In this document: in pieces, positions 57,943-64,000 of the stretch
Numbering within the stretch: position 1 is the first letter of the stretch
Layout: the number at the start of each line of letters is the position of its first letter
Source: Leclercia adecarboxylata
GTDB lineage: Bacteria; Pseudomonadota; Gammaproteobacteria; Enterobacterales; Enterobacteriaceae
Reading direction: 5' to 3'
Length of the DNA: 64,000 nucleotides
Assembly (NCBI RefSeq): GCF_023639785.1
Contig: NZ_CP098325.1
Coordinates: 1,116,001 to 1,180,000, forward strand
Made by a program: the position numbers and the translations under genes
The notes under the pieces: model-generated
The model's input: only the letters and a program-made list of their open reading frames with translations
Database searches by the model: none
Told to the model about the DNA's origin: nothing

Positions 57943-58874
57943 TGAACGATTTCTTTGAAAAGCAAAATGAACCTCGTATGCTCAAACTTCTTGCTGGGCA
58001 GCGTCAGATCTATTGTGATGTAAAAGCTATCCTAATGAAAAGTTTTTTGATGGGGGTAGTTGTTCCATCAATACTATCATTAACTTTTTTTGTGATGAGT
58101 TTTTTTCCAGGTTATACGGTGCCTTGGATAAAAACGTTCCTTACGATCTACGGATTAGTATTCTTCATTATTAACCACTTCATAATGGAGCATGTCAGTA
58201 ACTGTAAGAAAAAAGCAGCTCGTATTCAGGAGGAGTATGATACCAGTTTGTTTAACATGGAATGGAATGATATCGTTGCTGGTAAAAAAACATCTGTTTC
58301 TGAAAGTATAGAGTATGCCCAGAAACACTTAGCTAATGAAGGTGATCGTCGCCTCCGTAACTGGTACCTTAATGCTCCCATAAACGTTTCTGCTCCCTTA
58401 ATGGTAATGCTCTGTCAAAGTAAGAACATGGGATGGGATGCAGGTTTAAAAAAGAAAACTTCAACATTTCTCAGTATTATTCTAGCACTGAACATAATTA
58501 TGTTTGCTATAACATTTATTTTCACCAATCCGACGTATCAACAATTTATTGCATTTGTGGCAATATTGCTTCCGACTTACCAATTTTATTATCGGTACGT
58601 TAGTGAGAATAAAAAATCTGTCGCCCGCGCAGACGAACTTCGCATACTTGTTGAGAATACGCTAAGGCAAGTAGGAAAAGAGCAGTCTTACGACAAAAAA
58701 GCGTTAGAGAAGCAGTCACGTGTAGTTCAGGACCAAATTTTTAACTACAGGGCAACAGGGAATCCAGTACCTGATTTTATGCATAAACGGCATCGGGCTA
58801 AAGACGAAGAAAGATACGATCGGATTTTTGAAGAATATTCTTCACTATTAGAAGGGATTGCAGCACCGTCGTAG
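57942..58874 (+). CDS. S-4TM family membrane effector of CBASS
   Basis: The 310-residue protein has four predicted membrane helices (about 33-55, 62-82, 174-194, 199-219) with a cytoplasmic helical loop between the second and third and a charged C-terminal part. This pattern and its position after a SMODS nucleotidyltransferase (one-base overlap, TAATG) fit the SMODS-associated 4TM (S-4TM) effectors. It is expected to open or damage the inner membrane when bound by the cyclic nucleotide, aborting infection. Family assignment is by topology and context. Confidence 0.8.
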   Translation: MNDFFEKQNEPRMLKLLAGQRQIYCDVKAILMKSFLMGVVVPSILSLTFFVMSFFPGYTVPWIKTFLTIYGLVFFIINHFIMEHVSNCKKKAARIQEEYDTSLFNMEWNDIVAGKKTSVSESIEYAQKHLANEGDRRLRNWYLNAPINVSAPLMVMLCQSKNMGWDAGLKKKTSTFLSIILALNIIMFAITFIFTNPTYQQFIAFVAILLPTYQFYYRYVSENKKSVARADELRILVENTLRQVGKEQSYDKKALEKQSRVVQDQIFNYRATGNPVPDFMHKRHRAKDEERYDRIFEEYSSLLEGIAAPS

Positions 58875-59264
58875 TAGTTCTTTAAACAATTATTTATATT
58901 TGATGGTTATAATGTGTAGGGACATTTTTTGAACCTGTCGTCAGAAGAGTGTTGGCTTAAGGCTAAAAACCCGCAAATCTCAAAAGTACGTGGAACGAAA
59001 ATAGGTGTGCTTACACTTCCCATGGATTAACTCACCGTGATTTGAAGGATACTCAATCAGTGGTGAGAGTGACTATGGACGTACGCTCATCGCTTTTAAT
59101 AGACATTTATTGTTCTTCATATGCAACAACCCATATTGCCAGTATATAAAAAATCGAACACCAGGCCCCCAACCCTAATCCCATCCTCAAACGCATTCAG
59201 GGGCCTGCCACAGCCCCTTATCACAACCTGAAATCAATCAGCTTTCACCAACTTCCAGCCGCAC
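58875..59264. other. Intergenic region after CBASS operon, no gene seen
   Basis: About 390 bases of mixed composition without a convincing coding frame. It may hold a terminator or the edge of the acquired segment. Confidence 0.4.
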
Positions 59265-59723
59265 TCAATGCACCGTAATATACGGCTCCTTCACAAACTC
59301 ATCCAACAACCAGACCAGATCATGCAGCAGCCCCGCCAGTTCTTTCTCGACGCTCGCGGGCAACGTGCCACCCAAGATTGCCTGCACTAAAGCCAGCGCA
59401 TAATCCACCTGCGGCGCGGTTTCCTGCCAGCAGTCTGGCATACAGGAGGTAAGTGTTTCCCCCTGGATTAACTGCGCGACAAGGTGCGGCGGGAGTTCGG
59501 CATCACAGAGTTCACGCAGCTGGCTCAGGGCGTGCAGCAGACCTTCGCAGATCGCAGTGCGGGATGGTTTGTCATCCGTTTCGATTAATACGCTCACCAG
59601 AGCAGCGCAACGATCGGCGGTCTCAAAGAGATCCGCAGCAGCAGAAAGTGGCGTAGTCAGGGAAGGGGAAATAACCTGTTCGTCAGATTGCGGGTAAGCC
59701 AGGGTTGGGATAGTAGTCATCAT
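59265..59723 (-). CDS. Hypothetical protein of phage/satellite type
   Basis: A 152-residue acidic helical protein (TADLFETADRCAALVSVLIETDDKPSRTAICEGLLHALSQL) resembles small proteins encoded near P4-type satellite genes. Two starts are possible (59723 and 59720), with AGAGG just upstream of both. No catalytic motif. The upstream sequence is shared with such elements (59747). Confidence 0.6.
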   Translation of the reverse strand: MMTTIPTLAYPQSDEQVISPSLTTPLSAAADLFETADRCAALVSVLIETDDKPSRTAICEGLLHALSQLRELCDAELPPHLVAQLIQGETLTSCMPDCWQETAPQVDYALALVQAILGGTLPASVEKELAGLLHDLVWLLDEFVKEPYITVH

Positions 59724-59746
59724 GACATCCTCTACATGTAGTCCAA

Positions 59747-59914
59747 TTAACTACCCTGTGAGTTCCTACGCTCGGGGGGTAGCGCTGACGGAGGTAGGAA
59801 TACCGCCCACATAGAAAACGGCCAGCCTTTCGGCTGCTCCGCCAGCGCCACCGCGATTTTAGCGAGATAAGCACTGCCGCGACATATAAATATCGCTATG
59901 TAGAAGACGGGTTC
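59747..59914 (-). pseudogene. Remnant resembling Ash/Icd-like satellite gene
   Basis: A 55-residue frame without a proper start encodes ...LAKIAVALAEQPKGWPFSMW followed by AVFLPPSALPPERRN, a sequence familiar from the Ash/Icd-like reading frames of P4-type satellites and prophages. The frame begins after a TAG and has no upstream ATG. It is kept as a DNA remnant and probably not translated in this form. Confidence 0.45.
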
Positions 59915-60027
59915 CTACGCCCGGTTGCGGATGTGCCGCAACGCAGCCACTTTACGAGCCCGATTTCGGGAATAAAAGCCTTAGCCCTGTATTACATAAG
60001 GTTACTTTGAGGTTTGCGAGGCGCCTT

Positions 60028-60072
60028 CCAGAAAAGGCCATGCCGGGGGCGCTTCGCTTGCCCGGCCTACAA
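60028..60072. repeat. REP-like unit
   Basis: GCCGGGGGCGCTTCGCTTGCCCGGCCTAC-type sequence, truncated relative to a full unit, lies between the satellite remnant and hydN. Confidence 0.55.
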
Positions 60073-60084
60073 AGATGTATTAAC

Positions 60085-60110
60085 TGTCATCGTCACTTCT
60101 GACGACGACA
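60085..60110. promoter_or_regulatory. Candidate FhlA site before hydN
   Basis: TGTCATCGTCA (60085-60095) and TGACGACGACA (60100-60110) form an 11-base inverted repeat with one mismatch, about 50 bases upstream of the sigma-54 promoter. It shares TGTC and CGTCA elements with the hyp/hyc sites. Confidence 0.55.
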
Positions 60111-60155
60111 CCAACGACCCACACTAAACCCCTTTAAATTCAATAACCTAATTTC

Positions 60156-60172
60156 TGGCGCGATTTATGCAT
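60156..60172 (+). promoter_or_regulatory. Sigma-54 promoter of hydN-fdhF-hypF
   Basis: TGGCGCGATTTATGCAT has GG (60157-60158) and GC (60169-60170) at 12-base spacing, 37 bases before the hydN start. Confidence 0.8.
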
Positions 60173-60208
60173 ACCCCCTCCAGCTTATTACCCAGCCGGA
60201 GTTAAAGG

Positions 60209-60754
60209 ATGAATCGCTTTATCATTGCCGATGCCAGCAAATGCATCGGCTGTCGTACCTGTGAGGTAGCCTGCGTCGTTTCCCATCACGACACCCAGGA
60301 CTGCGCGTCGCTGACCCCGCAGAACTTCCTGCCGCGCATTCACGTCATCAAAGGCGTTAACGTCTCCACCGCCACCATGTGCCGCCAGTGCGAAGACGCC
60401 CCCTGTGCCACCGTCTGCCCGAACGGGGCGATCGCCCGCGATAACGATTTTGTTCACGTCCATCAGGAGCGCTGCATCGGGTGCAAAACCTGCGTGGTTG
60501 CCTGCCCGTATGGCGCGATGGAAGTGGTCCTGCGCCCGGTTGTGCGCAGTATCGGCAGCGGGCTGAACGTGATGTCGGAGAAGGCCGAAGCCAATAAGTG
60601 CGATCTCTGCCATCACCAGCCGGACGGTCCGGCCTGCGTGCAGGCCTGTCCGACCAACGCCATCGTCTGCATCGACAGGCAAAAACTTGAGCAGCTGAGC
60701 CTGGAGAAACGCCGTCGGGCGGCTCTGGACAACGTCTCTTCCATGATGCTGTAA
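60209..60754 (+). CDS. hydN: HydN, formate-dehydrogenase-H electron-transfer protein
   Basis: The 181-residue protein has four 4Fe-4S motifs (CIGCRTCEVAC, CRQCEDAPCATVCP, CIGCKTCVVACP, CDLCHHQPDGPACVQACP) and closely matches E. coli HydN (175 residues). It helps FDH-H activity and electron transfer. First gene of a three-gene operon with fdhF and hypF; in E. coli hydN is next to hypF but fdhF is elsewhere. Confidence 0.95.
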   Translation: MNRFIIADASKCIGCRTCEVACVVSHHDTQDCASLTPQNFLPRIHVIKGVNVSTATMCRQCEDAPCATVCPNGAIARDNDFVHVHQERCIGCKTCVVACPYGAMEVVLRPVVRSIGSGLNVMSEKAEANKCDLCHHQPDGPACVQACPTNAIVCIDRQKLEQLSLEKRRRAALDNVSSMML

Positions 60755-60790
60755 GCATTTCTCTTTTCACTTTTAGCAGGTCTGTTACTG

Positions 60791-62941
60791 ATGAAAAAAA
60801 TCACCAGCGTTTGCCCTTACTGCGGTGCGGGCTGCAAATTAAAACTCGTCGTTGAGAACAATAAAATCGTCCGTGCCGAAGCGGCAGAGGGCGTCACCAA
60901 CCAGAACCAGCTGTGCCTGAAGGGCTATTACGGCTGGGACTTCCTCAACGACACCCGCATCCTGACGCCGCGCCTCACGCAGCCGATGATCCGCTACCAG
61001 AAGGGCGGCAAGTTTGAGCCGGTCTCCTGGGACGAGGCGATTCGCTACACCGCCCGGCGGCTGGGGGAGATCAGGGCGAAGTACGGCCCGCGCGCCATCA
61101 TGACCACCGGTTCGTCGCGTGGAACGGGGAACGAGACCAACTACGTGATGCAGAAGTTTGCCCGCGGGGTGCTTAACACCAACAACGTCGACTGCTGCGC
61201 CCGGGTGTGTCACGGCCCGAGCGTGGCCGGGTTGCAGGAGACCCTCGGCAACGGGGCGATGAGCAACGCCATCAGCGATATCGAGCACTCAAAGTGCCTG
61301 CTGATCTTCGGCTACAACTGTGCCGACTCGCACCCCATCGTCGCCCGCCGGGTGATCAAGGCGAAGCAGAACGGCGCGAAGGTGATCGTCTGCGATCCGC
61401 GCAAAATCGAGACGGCGCGCATTGCCGACCGGCACCTGCAGATCAACAACGGCTGCAATATGGCGCTGGTGAATGCCTTCATCTATACGCTGCTGGAGGA
61501 GAACCTCTACAACAGCGACTACGTGGCGCGCTACACCGACGGGCTGGAAACCCTGCGTGAAACGGTGCGCGACTACGCTCCGGAAAATGTCGAAAACATC
61601 ACCGGCGTCAGCGCCCGGCAGATCCGCGATGCGATGCGCATTTACGCCGCCGCGCCGTCCGCCACCGTAATGTGGGGGATGGGCGTCACCCAGTTCGGCC
61701 AGGCGGTGGACGTGGTGAAAGGGCTCTCGACCCTGGCGCTGCTCACCGGCAACCTCGGGCGCGAACACTGCGGCGTCGGCCCGGTGCGCGGCCAGAATAA
61801 CGTCCAGGGGGCCTGCGACATGGGCGTCATCCCCAACCAGTTCCCCGGCTATCAGGACGTCACCGACCCCCAGGTGCGGGAGAAGTTCGCCCGGGCGTGG
61901 GGCGTCGATCCTCAGAAGATGGATGACCAGGTGGGGGTGCGCATCACCGAAGTGCCTCACCTCGCCCTGGAAGGGAAGGTGAAGGCCTATTACATCATGG
62001 GGGAGGATCCGCTCCAGACCGAAGCGGACCTGGGCCTGGTGCGCAAGGGTTTTGCGGCGCTGGATTTTGTGGTGGTGCAGGACATCTTCATGACCAAAAC
62101 CGCCGAAGCGGCGGACGTGCTGCTGCCCGCCACCTCCTGGGGCGAGCACGGCGGGGTCTTTACCTGCGCCGACCGCGGCTTCCAGCGCTTTGAAAAAGCC
62201 GTCGAGCCGAAAGGCGACGTCAAACGCGACTGGGAGATCATCAGCCTGATCGCCACAGAGATGGGCTACCCGATGAGCTATCGCGACAACCAGCAGATCT
62301 GGGACGAAATGCGCGCGCTCTGCCCGCTGTTCTACGGCGTGACGTACGAAAAAATGGGCGAGATGGGTCACGTCCAGTGGCCGTGCCCGACGTTCGACCA
62401 TCCCGGCACGCCGTGGCTCTATGCAGATAACCGCTTCGACACGCCGAACGGCAAGGGCCAGCTGTTTGCTGCCCCGTGGCGCAGGCCTGCGGAAGTGCCG
62501 GACGAAGAGTACCCGCTGGTGCTCTGCACCGTGCGCGAGGTGGGCCACTACTCCTGCCGCTCCATGACCGGCAACTGCGCCGCATTGCAGGCGCTGGCGG
62601 ATGAACCGGGCTTCGTGCAGATAAACCCGCAGGATGCGGCGAAACGGGGGATTCAGGATCGCCAGCTGGTGTGGGTCAGCTCCCGTCGCGGGCGGGTGAT
62701 CAGCCGGGCGGACGTCAACGAGCGCATCAATCAGGGCGCGGTGTACATGACCTATCAGTGGTGGATCGGGGCCTGTAACGAGCTGACCCAGGACAACCTT
62801 GACCCAATTTCGAAAACCCCGGAAACCAAATACTGCGCGGTCAAAATCGACGCCATCGCCGATCAGCCCTGGGCGGAAAGTTACGCCCAGACCACCTATC
62901 ACGACATGAAAACCCGCCTGCGTGAGGCGGTGGAGAGTTAA
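60791..62941 (+). CDS. fdhF: Formate dehydrogenase H, cysteine variant (FdhF)
   Basis: The 716-residue molybdopterin enzyme oxidises formate for FHL. The N-terminal 4Fe-4S motif (CPYCGAGCKL...CLKG, within residues 8-44) and the active-site segment VDCCARVCHGPSVAG are present. Residue 140 is encoded by TGT (61208-61210), giving Cys where E. coli FDH-H has selenocysteine (TGA). His141 and the downstream active-site blocks (GRGTGNETNY, GVTQF, SWGEHGGVFTCADRGFQRF) are kept. No SelB-dependent decoding is needed. TAA precedes hypF directly. Confidence 0.95.
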   Translation: MKKITSVCPYCGAGCKLKLVVENNKIVRAEAAEGVTNQNQLCLKGYYGWDFLNDTRILTPRLTQPMIRYQKGGKFEPVSWDEAIRYTARRLGEIRAKYGPRAIMTTGSSRGTGNETNYVMQKFARGVLNTNNVDCCARVCHGPSVAGLQETLGNGAMSNAISDIEHSKCLLIFGYNCADSHPIVARRVIKAKQNGAKVIVCDPRKIETARIADRHLQINNGCNMALVNAFIYTLLEENLYNSDYVARYTDGLETLRETVRDYAPENVENITGVSARQIRDAMRIYAAAPSATVMWGMGVTQFGQAVDVVKGLSTLALLTGNLGREHCGVGPVRGQNNVQGACDMGVIPNQFPGYQDVTDPQVREKFARAWGVDPQKMDDQVGVRITEVPHLALEGKVKAYYIMGEDPLQTEADLGLVRKGFAALDFVVVQDIFMTKTAEAADVLLPATSWGEHGGVFTCADRGFQRFEKAVEPKGDVKRDWEIISLIATEMGYPMSYRDNQQIWDEMRALCPLFYGVTYEKMGEMGHVQWPCPTFDHPGTPWLYADNRFDTPNGKGQLFAAPWRRPAEVPDEEYPLVLCTVREVGHYSCRSMTGNCAALQALADEPGFVQINPQDAAKRGIQDRQLVWVSSRRGRVISRADVNERINQGAVYMTYQWWIGACNELTQDNLDPISKTPETKYCAVKIDAIADQPWAESYAQTTYHDMKTRLREAVES

Positions 62942-64000
62942 ATGAGCACAAAGGGCACGCAACTGCGCATTCGCGGCAAAGTCCAGGGGGTGGGGTTCCG
63001 CCCCTGGGTCTGGCAGGTGGCGCAGCGGCTGGGGCTGAAAGGCGACGTCTGCAACGACGGGGCAGGGGTGGAGGTGCGCCTCGTGGGTGGGGCGCAGGCC
63101 TTTATCCGCCAGCTTGCCGTCGGCTGTCCGCCGCTGGCGCGCATCGATGACATCAGCCAACAGCCCTGGCAGTGGGCGCAGCCCCCGGTGGATTTTACCA
63201 TCCGGGCCAGCGCCCACGGCCAGATGAGCACCCAGGTGGTGCCGGATGCCGCCACCTGCCCGGCGTGTCTGGCGGAGATGAACGACCCCCGCCAGCGCCG
63301 CTACCGCTACCCCTTTATCAACTGCACCCACTGCGGGCCGCGCTTCACCATTATCCGGGCGATGCCCTACGACCGCCCGGCCACCACCATGGCGGGGTTT
63401 GCGCTCTGTCCGGCCTGCGAGGCGGAGTACCGCAACCCGGCGGACCGGCGATTTCACGCCCAGCCGGTGGCCTGCCCGGAGTGCGGGCCGCAGATTAGCT
63501 GGGTGAGCGGCGAGGTGCGTGAGGAGCGGGAGGCCGCCCTGAAGGCCGCCGTATTGATGTTAAAAACGGGCGGGATCGTGGCGATAAAGGGGCTGGGGGG
63601 CTTCCATCTGGCCTGCGATGCGCAAAACGTCGCGGCGGTAAACCTGCTACGGGAACGCAAGCGCCGCCCGACCAAACCGCTGGCGGTGATGATCCCCGAG
63701 CGTCTGGCGGCGTGGCTGCCTGCCGACGTGCAGGGGCTGCTGCGCTCCCCGGCCGCGCCGGTGGTGCTGGTGGCTAAACACACTTTGTTCTGTGAGGCCA
63801 TCGCCCCCGGCCTTAACGAGGTGGGGGTGATGCTGGCCGCCAACCCGTTCCAGCACCTGCTGATGCAGGATCTCGACCGCCCCCTGGTGATGACCTCCGG
63901 CAATCTTAACGGCTGCCCGCCCGCGCTCACCAACGACAAAGCCCTGCGGGATCTGGCCGGAATTGCCGACGGCTGGCTGCTGCACAACCGCGATATCGTC
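62942..64000 (+). CDS. hypF: Carbamoyltransferase HypF (3' end outside window)
   Basis: ATG 62942 directly follows the fdhF stop. The first 353 residues show an acylphosphatase-like domain ([24 protein letters not shown], residues 8-31), zinc-finger cysteines (CPACLAEM and NCTHCGPRF, then CPACEAEY and CPECGP) and the start of the YrdC-like domain ([16 protein letters not shown]). HypF makes the thiocarbamoyl on HypE from carbamoyl phosphate. The O-carbamoyltransferase domain lies beyond the right edge. Confidence 0.95.
   Translation, partial: MSTKGTQLRIRGKVQGVGFRPWVWQVAQRLGLKGDVCNDGAGVEVRLVGGAQAFIRQLAVGCPPLARIDDISQQPWQWAQPPVDFTIRASAHGQMSTQVVPDAATCPACLAEMNDPRQRRYRYPFINCTHCGPRFTIIRAMPYDRPATTMAGFALCPACEAEYRNPADRRFHAQPVACPECGPQISWVSGEVREEREAALKAAVLMLKTGGIVAIKGLGGFHLACDAQNVAAVNLLRERKRRPTKPLAVMIPERLAAWLPADVQGLLRSPAAPVVLVAKHTLFCEAIAPGLNEVGVMLAANPFQHLLMQDLDRPLVMTSGNLNGCPPALTNDKALRDLAGIADGWLLHNRDIV

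Noticed and set aside
59683..59874. A 63-codon frame
   Set aside because: It is a shifted reading of the Ash/Icd-like remnant; the alternate frame matches the familiar sequence.
61208..61210. Possible in-frame TGA/selenocysteine in fdhF
   Set aside because: The codon is TGT; the frame is continuous, so no recoding is needed.
61289..63457. A 722-codon minus-strand frame
   Set aside because: Antisense to fdhF and hypF, which match known proteins over full length.

Overview
The window is chromosomal DNA of an enterobacterium, most like Enterobacter or a near relative (Leclercia, Lelliottia, Klebsiella). The main reasons are the ramR/romA-ramA locus, the E. coli-like backbone genes ybdG, nfsB, ybdF, ybdJ, ybdK, hokE and entD in their E. 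coli order, REP-type repeats between genes, and a complete formate hydrogenlyase and hydrogenase-maturation cluster. From memory of the E. coli map, that backbone continues from entD to fepA. Here accessory blocks interrupt it, and entD is followed by fhlA instead.

Layout: 1-10.9 kb carries ybdG (cut by the left edge), a divergent MFS exporter/regulator pair, nfsB, ybdF, the ramR/romA-ramA efflux-regulation locus with a perfect RamR operator, and a siderophore receptor divergent from a secreted Fes-like esterase. 11-21.4 kb has an unannotated 38-residue membrane peptide, a P-type cation ATPase, an RND efflux operon, ybdK, a HigBA-type toxin-antitoxin pair, ymjA and a cold-shock-domain protein. 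21.5-26.6 kb is a five-gene peptide/nickel-type ABC importer. 28-29 kb holds a ribbon-helix-helix/small membrane protein pair and a HokE/Sok type I toxin-antitoxin.

29-41.3 kb is a sugar-catabolism region. FGGY kinase, fucose-isomerase-like enzyme and split transketolase form one operon, and a ribose-type ABC importer with a DUF2291 lipoprotein forms another. Both run on the minus strand under homologous promoter regions with the same palindromic operator, and a SorC-type regulator lies between them. The gene set resembles the D-apiose transketolase pathway. An orphan type VI secretion cassette (HExxH metallopeptidase-like effector, lipoprotein immunity candidate, Hcp) is inserted in the control region. 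It is flanked by a 71-bp direct repeat, and a relic of a second SorC regulator lies inside its left edge.

41.4-64 kb has entD, then fhlA, hypEDCBA (minus strand) and hycABCDEFGHI (plus strand) with sigma-54 promoters, then hydN-fdhF-hypF (hypF cut by the right edge). FdhF has cysteine where E. coli FDH-H has selenocysteine. Between hycI and hydN lies an accessory island: a TolA-C-domain lipoprotein, an AT-rich two-gene CBASS-like defence operon (CD-NTase plus S-4TM membrane effector), and remnants resembling P4-type satellite DNA.

Together the FHL genes would convert formate to CO2 and H2 under FhlA control, with HypA-F building the NiFe centre of HycE and HycI cleaving its C-terminal tail. 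All family assignments come from reading the sequence by eye; no database search was run.
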